Source: Planctomycetota bacterium (lineage in GTDB: Bacteria; Planctomycetota; MHYJ01; JACQXL01; JACRIJ01). From it: a stretch of DNA of 47,876 bases. The notes under the pieces were generated by a model, which saw nothing but the letters and a program-made list of their open reading frames with translations, was not told where the DNA came from and did not search any database. Position numbers and translations under genes: made by a program. Below are positions 1 to 6,981 of this stretch, piece after piece. Position 1 is the first letter of the stretch, and every line of letters begins with the position of its first letter. The stretch is from NCBI GenBank assembly GCA_016220095.1, contig JACRIJ010000050.1, positions 1 to 47,876 on the forward strand. Reading direction: 5' to 3'.

Positions 1-1
1 C

Positions 2-868
2 CATGGAAACAGCTCAATTATAGCAGACAAGATCGCTATAAAGCTTGCCGAATACGTGGTAACGGAAAGCGGATTTGGCGCAGACTGCGGTGCTGAGAAA
101 TTCATGGATATAAAATGCCGTTACAGCGGCTTAAAGCCGGACGCGGCAGTAATCGTATGCTCCATCAGGGCCCTTAAGATGCACAGCGGCCAGTTCAAGG
201 TCGTCGCCGGCAAACCCCTGGATCCGGGCCTTACCAAAGAAAACCTTGACGCAGTTAAAAAAGGCAGTGAAAACCTGCAAAAGCACATTGAAAATATACT
301 GCAATTCGGCATCACGCCGGTTGTGGCCGTCAACAGGTTCAGCAACGATACTGACAAGGAAATCGAACTCGTCAGGGAAATGGCCATTTCCGCGGGCGCT
401 TCCGATGCCGTGCCCAGCGAAGTATGGGAATTCGGCGGAGAAGGCGGCAAAGACCTCGCCAAGGCCGTAGTCAAGGCCGCGGAAAAACCGAGCAAATTCA
501 AATTCCTCTATCCGCTTGAAATGTCCATTAAGGAAAAGATTGAAACCATTGCCACCAAGGTGTACGGCGCCAAAGGCGTCTCTTACCAGCCGCTCGCTGA
601 AAAGAAAATCAAGCTCTATACCAAGCTTGGCTACGATAAACTGCCGATTTGCATGGCAAAAACCCACCTGTCGCTTTCACACGACGCCGAACTCAAGGGC
701 CGCCCGAAGGATTTCGTGGTGCCCATCAGGGACGTCCGCGCTTCAGTAGGCGCCGGATTCCTCTACCCGCTCCTCGGCGAAATGAGAACCATGCCCGGAC
801 TTCCGTCCGAACCGGCAGGCACAAGGGTTGATATTGACGATAACGGCAATATCGTAGGCCTGTTCTAA
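2..868 (+). CDS. fhs: Formate--tetrahydrofolate ligase, C-terminal part (5' cut by window edge)
   Basis: ATP-dependent ligation of formate to tetrahydrofolate, giving 10-formyl-THF; this is the first folate step of the Wood-Ljungdahl methyl branch and is cytosolic. The frame is open from base 2, with no start in view, and about 289 residues are visible out of the roughly 550-560 usual for the family. The visible part opens with HGNSSIIADKIA and continues VVTESGFGADCGAEKF and DIKCR, a block highly characteristic of Fhs. It ends in the family's PGLPSEPAG segment. A GTG at 56 is an internal codon, not the start. It heads a five-gene run of methyl-branch genes on the same strand; folD follows after 98 bases. 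The identification is secure; only the 5' half is missing. Confidence 0.97.
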   Translation, partial: HGNSSIIADKIAIKLAEYVVTESGFGADCGAEKFMDIKCRYSGLKPDAAVIVCSIRALKMHSGQFKVVAGKPLDPGLTKENLDAVKKGSENLQKHIENILQFGITPVVAVNRFSNDTDKEIELVREMAISAGASDAVPSEVWEFGGEGGKDLAKAVVKAAEKPSKFKFLYPLEMSIKEKIETIATKVYGAKGVSYQPLAEKKIKLYTKLGYDKLPICMAKTHLSLSHDAELKGRPKDFVVPIRDVRASVGAGFLYPLLGEMRTMPGLPSEPAGTRVDIDDNGNIVGLF

Positions 869-890
869 AATTATAACCGGCAAAACACGC

Positions 891-919
891 GTAGAGACGG
901 GTTCAAAGCCCGTCTCTAC
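891..919. repeat. Palindrome between fhs and folD
   Basis: Perfect 11-bp arms GTAGAGACGGG (891-901) and CCCGTCTCTAC (909-919) with a 7-base loop. No T-run follows, so it is a poor intrinsic terminator. It more likely belongs to the family of spacer palindromes that share GTAGRGRC-like outer arms (compare 10771-10796 and 47828-47855). In RNA it would be a stable hairpin inside the fhs-folD transcript. Confidence 0.75.
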
Positions 920-966
920 ATCAATATAATATATGCAAAATCTTATCATTTAAGGAGGACCATACA

Positions 967-1878
967 ATGCCCGCTCAATTACTGGACGGCACACCGATTG
1001 CCGAAAAAATCAAATCCGAACTTCTGCCCAAGATAAAGGAATTAACCGCGAAAGGCGCCACGCCTCACCTCGTCGCGCTTTATGTCGGCGAAAACGCAGG
1101 CTCCAAGATTTATATGAACAAACAGAAATCCGACTGCGAAGAAGTCGGCATCAAATACAGCCAGCACGGACTGCCTGAAACGGCAACCGAACAAGAGCTC
1201 ATCAAGGCCCTTACGGACCTTAACAATAACCCCGACATCACCGGCATAATCCTGCAAATGCCGCTCCCTCAGCACATCAGCATGAGAAACGTGCGCCTTA
1301 ACATCGCGCCTGCAAAGGACGTTGAAGGCATTACCCCGAGAAACCTCGGCATGCTCGTCATGTCGGATTATAAACTCGCGCCATGCACCGCGGTAGGCGC
1401 CTTTGAACTGCTGAAATCATTAAAGCCATCCCTGAAACACCTTGACGTGACTATCGTAGGCCACAGCGAAATCGTAGGCAAACCGCTTATGCTCCTTATG
1501 CTTTCGTCCATGATGGAATCCGCCACCCCGACCGTCTGCCATATCGGCACAAAAGACCTGGCATTCCATACAAAACGCGCCGATGTGCTTTTTGTCGCGG
1601 CAGGCAAGGCCGGATTAATCAAGGGTTCCATGATCAAACCCGGCGCCATCGTCATAGATATCGGCATCAACAGGGTGCCCGTCCTTGACGAAAACGGCAA
1701 ACCGGTGCTGAATGAAAAAGGCAAACCCAAAACAAAAGTCACAGGCGACGTCGTTTTTGAGGAAGCCAAAGAAGTGTGCTCCTATATAACGCCCGTACCC
1801 GGCGGCGTAGGCCCGCTGACAGTGGCAATGCTCTTGAAAAATACCGTGGAATGCACCAAACTGCAAAAGAATTTGTAA
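967..1878 (+). CDS. folD: FolD-type methylene-THF dehydrogenase / methenyl-THF cyclohydrolase, divergent active site
   Basis: Catalyses the second and third folate steps: 10-formyl-THF to methenyl-THF (cyclohydrolase) and to methylene-THF (dehydrogenase). The 303 residues match family length. Visible are the Tyr of the SxxY motif (Y49), the QMPLP segment near 97-101, the nucleotide-binding segment VGHSEIVGKP and the C-terminal ITPVPGGVGPLTVAML. The start is ATG with GGAGG 8-9 bases upstream. Oddities: aligned on Y49 and C57, the position of the catalytic Lys (Y+4; K54 in E. coli, K56 in human) is Gln53, although Lys52 and Lys54 flank it. The KDVDG Asp is Glu120 (KDVEG), and the usual PCTPxG reads PCTAVG. 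An insertion of charged repeats (ENGKP, EKGKP) precedes the TGDVVFEEA segment. It may be mainly a dehydrogenase; family membership itself is not in doubt. Confidence 0.93.
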   Translation: MPAQLLDGTPIAEKIKSELLPKIKELTAKGATPHLVALYVGENAGSKIYMNKQKSDCEEVGIKYSQHGLPETATEQELIKALTDLNNNPDITGIILQMPLPQHISMRNVRLNIAPAKDVEGITPRNLGMLVMSDYKLAPCTAVGAFELLKSLKPSLKHLDVTIVGHSEIVGKPLMLLMLSSMMESATPTVCHIGTKDLAFHTKRADVLFVAAGKAGLIKGSMIKPGAIVIDIGINRVPVLDENGKPVLNEKGKPKTKVTGDVVFEEAKEVCSYITPVPGGVGPLTVAMLLKNTVECTKLQKNL

Positions 1879-1899
1879 TATCTAATTAAGGAGTTTCTT

Positions 1900-2589
1900 A
1901 TGATAACCTCTACCTCTAAGTCCTTTGAAACTGTCCTTGAAAACCTCAAAGGCGAAAACAAGCTCTTCCTCGTAGGATGCGGCGATTGCGCCACTATATG
2001 CAAGACCGGCGATGAAGATACTGTTAAGGCTATGAAGGCAAAATTGGAAGAAAACGGCAAGACCGTAACGGGTTGGATAGTCGTTACGCCCGCGTGCAAT
2101 GTGGGCAAACTCAGGAAAGAATTCAAGGCCGTCAAACAGCAAATTGACGATTCGGATTCAATCCTGGTCATGTCCTGCGGCCTATGCGTTGCCGCTGTTA
2201 TTGACGCTGTAGAACAGGTTAAACCCGTACATCCCGGCACGGATACCGGCTTCGGCGGGGAAACCATAAGATTCGGCCAGTTTACCGAAAGATGCTCCAT
2301 GTGCGGCGAATGCATACTGGAAGACACCGGCGGCATCTGCCCCGTTACCATGTGCTCTAAAGGACTCCTTAACGGGCCCTGCGGCGGCTACAAGAACGGC
2401 AAATGCGAGGTCGACCCGGAACTGGACTGCGGCTGGATGATGATATATGAACGCCTCGGAAAATTAAACAAACTGGATAAAATGGAACCCCTGCGAAAAC
2501 CGAAAAACTTCGCCAAATGGAAAAGACCCCGCAAACTCGTCCTCACCGATGAACAGAAATTCGGAAAAAAGAAAACAACCAATGAATAA
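1900..2589 (+). CDS. metV: MetV, zinc/Fe-S partner subunit of methylene-THF reductase
   Basis: MetV pairs with MetF in the methylene-THF reductase of many Wood-Ljungdahl bacteria; it is thought to carry metal sites and link MetF to an electron donor. The 229-residue protein is Cys-rich: GCGDCATIC near residues 25-33, SCGLC near 91, then a C-terminal cluster RCSMCGEC, GICPVTMC, NGPCGG and DCGW. That pattern is typical of the MetF-associated C-terminal domain family. AAGGAG lies 6 bases before the ATG. It sits 21 bases after folD and 30 bases before metF, so co-translation as a MetVF complex is expected. No hydrogenase or RnfC-like subunit adjoins it, so the electron donor cannot be read from this context. 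Confidence 0.9.
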   Translation: MITSTSKSFETVLENLKGENKLFLVGCGDCATICKTGDEDTVKAMKAKLEENGKTVTGWIVVTPACNVGKLRKEFKAVKQQIDDSDSILVMSCGLCVAAVIDAVEQVKPVHPGTDTGFGGETIRFGQFTERCSMCGECILEDTGGICPVTMCSKGLLNGPCGGYKNGKCEVDPELDCGWMMIYERLGKLNKLDKMEPLRKPKNFAKWKRPRKLVLTDEQKFGKKKTTNE

Positions 2590-2619
2590 TCATGATTCCA
2601 ATAGAAAGGAGTTATCACA

Positions 2620-3504
2620 ATGAGCCAATTAAAAGAATCACTTACCAAAGGTAAATTTGTAATTACATCCGAAATCGGACCGCCTAAGGGCACTAATATC
2701 ATGCCCCATATTGAAGAGGCCGAACACTTCCTTAAAGGCAAGGTCGCGGCAATCAACGTCACCGATATCCAGAGCGCTGTCATGCGGTTCGGCAGTCTCG
2801 CCACCTGCAGGCTCCTCGTGGAACACGGCATGGAACCCGTGCTCCAGATGGTCTGCCGCGACAGGAATCGTCTTGCACTGCAATCCGACCTGCTCAGCGC
2901 CGCCGGCTTGGGCATTGAAAACGTGCTCTGCCTTACGGGCGATCACCAGGTTATGGGCGACCATAAAGACGCTAAGGGCGTGTACGACCTTGATTCCGTA
3001 CAGCTCCTCGCGGCCGCAAAAGGCCTTACAGAAGGCCACGACATGTCCGGCAATAAACTTGACGGAACTCCAAACCTGTTCCTCGGCGCGGTCGTAACGC
3101 CGGAATCGGAACCCGTTGAACCGCAGATAATCAAGATGAAAAAGAAAATCCTCGCGGGCGCCCAGTTCTTCCAGACCCAGGCAGTTTACGATATAGACAG
3201 GTTTGCGTCTTTCATGGATAAGGTCAGGGGCTTCGGAGTCCCGGTCATGGCAGGCATCGTAGTGCTGAAATCAGCCGGCATGGCCAAGTTCATGAACGCC
3301 AACGTCGCCGGCGTAAAAGTGCCTGAAAACCTGATTGAAGAAATGAAGAAAATGAAAACCGAAGAGGATAAGATTAAAAAAGGCGTTGAACTCGCCGCTA
3401 AGGTTATTAACGGCGTAAAGAAATATTGCCAGGGCGCGCATATCATGCCGCTCGGATGGGATAAACATGTCCCAAGTATAATCGCACAATGCGATCTGTC
3501 TTAA
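2620..3504 (+). CDS. metF: Methylene-tetrahydrofolate reductase
   Basis: Reduces 5,10-methylene-THF to 5-methyl-THF, the methyl donor for the corrinoid protein in acetyl-CoA synthesis. At 294 residues it matches bacterial MetF (flavin-dependent TIM barrel). Features: N-terminal FVITSEIGPPKGTN containing the family Glu, INVTDIQSAVMR, LCLTGDHQ near residue 106, FFQTQAVYDID near residue 187 and a C-terminal GAHIMPLGW. AAAGGAG precedes the ATG. It lies between metV and cooC; the cooC start follows the metF stop by 6 bases, so the two are almost certainly co-transcribed. In this context the role is acetogenic/autotrophic rather than methionine synthesis, although both could draw on it. Confidence 0.95.
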   Translation: MSQLKESLTKGKFVITSEIGPPKGTNIMPHIEEAEHFLKGKVAAINVTDIQSAVMRFGSLATCRLLVEHGMEPVLQMVCRDRNRLALQSDLLSAAGLGIENVLCLTGDHQVMGDHKDAKGVYDLDSVQLLAAAKGLTEGHDMSGNKLDGTPNLFLGAVVTPESEPVEPQIIKMKKKILAGAQFFQTQAVYDIDRFASFMDKVRGFGVPVMAGIVVLKSAGMAKFMNANVAGVKVPENLIEEMKKMKTEEDKIKKGVELAAKVINGVKKYCQGAHIMPLGWDKHVPSIIAQCDLS

Positions 3505-3510
3505 ACCATT

Positions 3511-4278
3511 ATGAAACTTGCTATTTCCGGCAAAGGCGGGGCAGGCAAGACTACCTTGACCGCCCTGCTTTGCCTATCGTTCGCATCCGAAGGGAAAAAA
3601 GTGCTCGCGATAGATGCCGACCCGACAGCCAATCTCGCCGGCACGTTGAATTTCCCTGACCCCGAAAAGATTATTCCAGTCATAGCCATGAGTAATCTGA
3701 TTGAGGAACGCACAGGCGCCAAGCCCGGCACCTCCGGAAGTGTTTTTAAACTCAATCCTAAAGTTGATGACATCCCTGAAAAATATTCATACGCGCATAA
3801 CGGCATAAAATTCATGGTGCTCGGCGCTATCAGAAACGCCAGCGCCGGCTGCGCCTGCCCTGAAAATACATTCCTTAAATCCCTGCTCCAACACCTGGTT
3901 CTTGAAAGGGATGAAGTCGTCATCGTTGATATGGAAGCCGGCATAGAACACCTCGGAAGAGGCACGCTCGCCGGCATCGACGCGCTTGTCATAGTGGTTG
4001 AACCCGGCAGGAAAAGCCTTGACGTCGCCGGCCGCATCTTTGCGCTCGCGAAACAACTCGGATTGAAAAAAATATGCTTCGTTGCAAATAAGGTCAGAAC
4101 CCAGGAAGACCTCGCTTTCATTAAAAAAAACCTTCCGGAAAAACAACACCTGACCGGCAGTCTGCCTTACAGCGAGGAATTGCTCGCGATAGACAGGGGA
4201 ATGCCCCTTCAAACGGCATTTAAATCGTTCTCTGAAAACGTAAAAGCTATTATAAACGAAGTAACCGGTAACCAGTAG
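3511..4278 (+). CDS. cooC: CooC-type nickel-insertion ATPase for CO dehydrogenase
   Basis: P-loop ATPase of the MinD/SIMIBI class that matures CODH (or ACS) by delivering nickel. It has 255 residues. The deviant Walker A GKGGAGKTT is at residues 7-15, the Asp-rich AIDADPTANLA at 33-43, and the metal-binding CxC of CooC is C114 and C116 in AGCACPEN. The C-terminal VANKV segment is also typical. No Shine-Dalgarno is evident in the 6 bases after metF, suggesting translational coupling. It closes the methyl-branch operon and sits 570 bases upstream of cooS, its likely client. The related AcsF/CooC paralogue that matures AcsB cannot be told apart by sequence alone here. Confidence 0.9.
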   Translation: MKLAISGKGGAGKTTLTALLCLSFASEGKKVLAIDADPTANLAGTLNFPDPEKIIPVIAMSNLIEERTGAKPGTSGSVFKLNPKVDDIPEKYSYAHNGIKFMVLGAIRNASAGCACPENTFLKSLLQHLVLERDEVVIVDMEAGIEHLGRGTLAGIDALVIVVEPGRKSLDVAGRIFALAKQLGLKKICFVANKVRTQEDLAFIKKNLPEKQHLTGSLPYSEELLAIDRGMPLQTAFKSFSENVKAIINEVTGNQ

Positions 4279-4310
4279 CGAGGTATGACGGATGAGACGA
4301 AGGAGAAAGA

Positions 4311-4497
4311 ACATCGTTCGTTTCCCGTGACCCGGTTCCCGTTTCCCGTTTAAAGGGGCCATGTACCGGTACTGATATATGACGGGCCACGGATCACGGG
4401 CCACGGAAAACGAATCCCGGCCGCCGGATCTCGGACCTCGAATCTCGGAATTCGTTTAAACGGGCCACGGGAAACGGGTCACGGATCTCGGATTCAG
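4311..4497. repeat. Heptameric degenerate repeat tract upstream of cooS
   Basis: This and the next features fill the 570-base gap 4279-4848. Runs with a 7-bp period are visible: CGTTTCC, CGTGACC, CGGTTCC, CGTTTCC near 4317-4345; CACGGAT, CACGGGC, CACGGAA near 4384-4410; ATCTCGG, ACCTCGA, ATCTCGG near 4429-4450; ACGGGCC, ACGGGAA, ACGGGTC, ACGGATC near 4459-4487. The period is kept while the word drifts from block to block. I see no coding potential here. Confidence 0.7.
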
Positions 4498-4530
4498 CTT
4501 AATCTGCTAAATCTGTTGTGAAAAAACACA

Positions 4531-4647
4531 TAAATATAAAAATGTCCAATGATTACGGTAGGGACAGAATAACGACCAGAGGAAGTCCCACCCCGAAGTG
4601 GCGGGATATTCTGTCCCTGCAAAATGCCGCGGGGGAACTTGAGAACC
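4531..4647 (+). repeat. 117-bp repeat, copy A, with invertible-looking 37-bp core
   Basis: This copy matches 10921-11037 in the same orientation. Left flank 4531-4560 and right flank 4618-4647 align collinearly with copy B, with a few substitutions each. Between them, inverted arms GGGACAGAAT (4561-4570) and ATTCTGTCCC (4608-4617) enclose a 37-bp core (4571-4607). That core matches the reverse complement of copy B's core at 34 of 37 positions. Extending outward by 3 bases the arms remain 12 of 13 complementary. The element lies upstream of the cooS promoter. Confidence 0.85.
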
Positions 4648-4771
4648 TTGTTATCTTATTGCAACATAGTCGTCGTGTCCCGTTCAGGGGCTCGTAAAGT
4701 CCCTGTTTAAAAACGTCCGTAGTCCGTGTTTACCCGTTCACTGACGGGTTACGAACCCGATACGAAAATGC

Positions 4772-4799
4772 TTGTTTTTCCTGATTTTAATGGTATAAT
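4772..4799 (+). promoter_or_regulatory. Sigma70-type promoter of the cooS-acs operon
   Basis: -35 TTGTTT (4772-4777), 16-base spacer, -10 TATAAT (4794-4799). The predicted start near 4806 leaves a leader of about 43 bases with GGAGG at 4835-4839. The -35 region TTGTTTTTCCTG resembles those of copA (28138) and the HNH gene (33841). A short inverted repeat ACCCGT/ACGGGT (4732-4737, 4744-4749) lies just upstream and could be an operator; this is unproven. Confidence 0.65.
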
Positions 4800-4848
4800 A
4801 CAACGTCTTTTTGAGTGCAAATAAAAATACAATTGGAGGATTAACATC

Positions 4849-6774
4849 GTGACTGACAAGAAAACCGCACAGGAAATAATGCTTGAACACGTCAAGCAAA
4901 AAGGCATTAAAACGGCCTTTGACAGGACCGCTTCCATGGCCCCATGCCCCATCGGCTCGGCCGGCTCCTGCTGTAAAATATGCAATATGGGCCCTTGCAG
5001 GCTGAACCCAAAAAAACCCGATGAAGGCACCGGCATCTGCGGCGCAACCGCATCCACCATCTCGGCGCGCAATTTCGCCCGCATGGTCGCCGCCGGAGCG
5101 GCATCCCATTGCGACCACGGCCGCGCCGTAGCACATACGTTCCTACTCACCGCGCGCGGTGAAGTCTCCGGCTATCAAATCAAAGACGTAAAAAAACTGC
5201 ATTCGCTCGCGGCTGTATATGGAATTGAAACATCCAACAGGACTAAAGAACAAATCGCCGAAGCCCTGGCCCTTGCAATCATAGAAGAATTCGGCGCACA
5301 TGATTCCAAATTAAATATGCCTAAACGGGCGCCTCAACCCAGGCAGGAATTATGGAACAAACTCAACGTATGGCCCAGGAGCATTGACAGGGAAGTCGTT
5401 GACCTGATGAGCCGCACCGTAATGGGCACCGACCAGGATGACAGGAATATTTATATGGCATCCGCAAGATGCGCCCTCGCCAACGGCTGGGGCGGTTCCA
5501 TGATAGCCACGGAACTCCAGGATATACTCTTCGGAACGCCCGTTCCTACAAGGGGCAAAGTCAACCTCGGCGTCATTAAAAAAGACGAGGTAAACATAAT
5601 CGTCCACGGACATGAACCCCTTCTTTCAGAAATGATCGTCATTGCTTCCAAAGATAAGGCCCTCGTAGAACTCGCCAAATCAAAAGGCGCTAAAGGCATC
5701 ACCATCGCCGGCGTCTGCTGTACGGCCAACGAACTCCTTATGCGCCACGGCATACCGGTCGCGGGAAATTTCTCCCAGCAGGAACTGGTACTCGCCACGG
5801 GCGCCGTGGAAGCCATGGTTGTGGACGTACAATGCCTCATGCAGGCATTGACCGAAATGGCGGCCTGCTACCATACCAAGATAATTACAACTTCGCCTAA
5901 GGCAAAAATCACCGGCGCTATTCACATGGAATTTGACGAACACAGCGCGCTTGCCACGGCAAAAGAAATTGTCAAAACAGCCATTGAAAATTACCCGCGA
6001 AGAGGCGAAACCTGCATTCCCCAGGAAGACACCGAACTCGTCTGCGGTTTCAGCCATGAAACCATCAACTATATGCTCGGCGGCTCCTTCAGGGGTTCCT
6101 ACAGGCCTCTTAATGACAATATCATGAACGGCCGTATCCTCGGAGTCGTCGGCGTGGTCGGATGCGAAGTGCCATCCCTTAATTCCAATCAAGCGCATTA
6201 CGACCTTATAACGGAACTTATCGCGAATAATATCCTCGTCGTGCAAAGCGGTTGCAGCGCGCTGGGCTCTGCGAGAAACGGGCTTCTTCTGCCGGAAACG
6301 GCCATAAAACTGGCCGGTAAAGGCCTCGCGGAAGTCTGCCAGACCGTCGGCATACCGCCTGTGCTCCACGCCGGGGCGTGCGTTGATAACAGCCGCATTC
6401 TGGTCGCGGCCGCGGCTATGGTGCAGGAAGGCGGACTCGGCAAGGATATCAGCGACCTGCCCGTGGCAGGCGCCTGCCCGACATGGATGAGCGAAAAAGC
6501 CATCGCTATCGGCATGTACTTCGTGGCTTCCGGAGTGTTCACGGTATTCGGTCCGCGGCTCCAAACTATGGGCAGTAAGAAATTTGAAAAACTCCTCTGC
6601 GAAGATTCCGAACAGATATTCAAGGGCAGATGGGGCGTCTCCGATAACCCCAAAGCAATGGCCCAGATGATAATTGACCATATCAATAACAAACGCGAAA
6701 AACTCGGCATCAATAAGGCCAAAGAAAGAGTCCTTTACGATATGGCAATGAGAAGAGATTTGAAAATAGAATAG
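4849..6774 (+). CDS. cooS: Ni,Fe carbon monoxide dehydrogenase catalytic subunit
   Basis: Interconverts CO2 and CO; within the CODH/ACS complex it supplies CO to AcsB. It has 641 residues, the usual length. N-terminal Cys cluster CPIGSAGSCCKICNMGPC (33-50) and GICG (62-65) supplies the B and D [4Fe-4S] sites. All C-cluster ligands are recognisable: H255 in HGHEP, the Cys pair at 290-291 (GVCC), C329 (DVQC), C439 (VVGC), C469 (SGCS) and C511 (GACVDNSR). The conserved Lys is K550 in WMSEKA. The start is GTG at 4849, fixed by GGAGG 9 bases upstream. It heads the operon cooS - zinc ribbon - acsB - acsC. Catalytic competence is well supported; the direction of use (CO2 fixation or acetate oxidation) is not shown. 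Confidence 0.97.
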   Translation: MTDKKTAQEIMLEHVKQKGIKTAFDRTASMAPCPIGSAGSCCKICNMGPCRLNPKKPDEGTGICGATASTISARNFARMVAAGAASHCDHGRAVAHTFLLTARGEVSGYQIKDVKKLHSLAAVYGIETSNRTKEQIAEALALAIIEEFGAHDSKLNMPKRAPQPRQELWNKLNVWPRSIDREVVDLMSRTVMGTDQDDRNIYMASARCALANGWGGSMIATELQDILFGTPVPTRGKVNLGVIKKDEVNIIVHGHEPLLSEMIVIASKDKALVELAKSKGAKGITIAGVCCTANELLMRHGIPVAGNFSQQELVLATGAVEAMVVDVQCLMQALTEMAACYHTKIITTSPKAKITGAIHMEFDEHSALATAKEIVKTAIENYPRRGETCIPQEDTELVCGFSHETINYMLGGSFRGSYRPLNDNIMNGRILGVVGVVGCEVPSLNSNQAHYDLITELIANNILVVQSGCSALGSARNGLLLPETAIKLAGKGLAEVCQTVGIPPVLHAGACVDNSRILVAAAAMVQEGGLGKDISDLPVAGACPTWMSEKAIAIGMYFVASGVFTVFGPRLQTMGSKKFEKLLCEDSEQIFKGRWGVSDNPKAMAQMIIDHINNKREKLGINKAKERVLYDMAMRRDLKIE

Positions 6775-6810
6775 TTTTTGCATGTTAACGATTTTTTGGG
6801 AGAACTTTTT

Positions 6811-6942
6811 ATGACTTGTCCAAAATGCAAAGAAGGCCAGATGAAAGAAATTGACCGCGAAACAAACACGTTTGAGCAGACCCATGTATTGCTTGAATGC
6901 GATAAATGCTCATATACGATCATTGAACCTGAAAAGAAATAA
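6811..6942 (+). CDS. 43-residue zinc-ribbon-like protein between cooS and acsB
   Basis: Short ORF starting MTCPKCKEG and ending IIEPEKK, with two CxxC knuckles (C3/C6 and C30/C33) spaced as in small zinc ribbons. GGGAG (6798-6802) lies 8 bases before the ATG, a good ribosome site. It is 36 bases after cooS and 39 before acsB, on the same strand and without a terminator, so it should be on the operon mRNA. The acidic and basic residues between the knuckles show no other motif. Possible roles: a metal chaperone or assembly factor for the Ni/Fe-S enzymes, or a small regulator. I do not recognise a named family; function is unknown. Confidence 0.75.
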   Translation: MTCPKCKEGQMKEIDRETNTFEQTHVLLECDKCSYTIIEPEKK

Positions 6943-6981
6943 CTGAATTGCACTATTGATAATTGAAATTGGAGGTTTTTT

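Noticed and set aside
4311..4497. Possible CRISPR array in this and other periodic spacers
   Set aside because: The period is 7-8 bases with drifting words; there are no 25-40-base direct repeats with unique spacers, and no cas genes are present.
5680..6885. Long open frame on the minus strand (401 codons) opposite cooS
   Set aside because: It runs antisense to a fully conserved CooS with all ligands. The translation is His/Phe/Ala-rich with no domain, a typical shadow of a GC-rich codon pattern.
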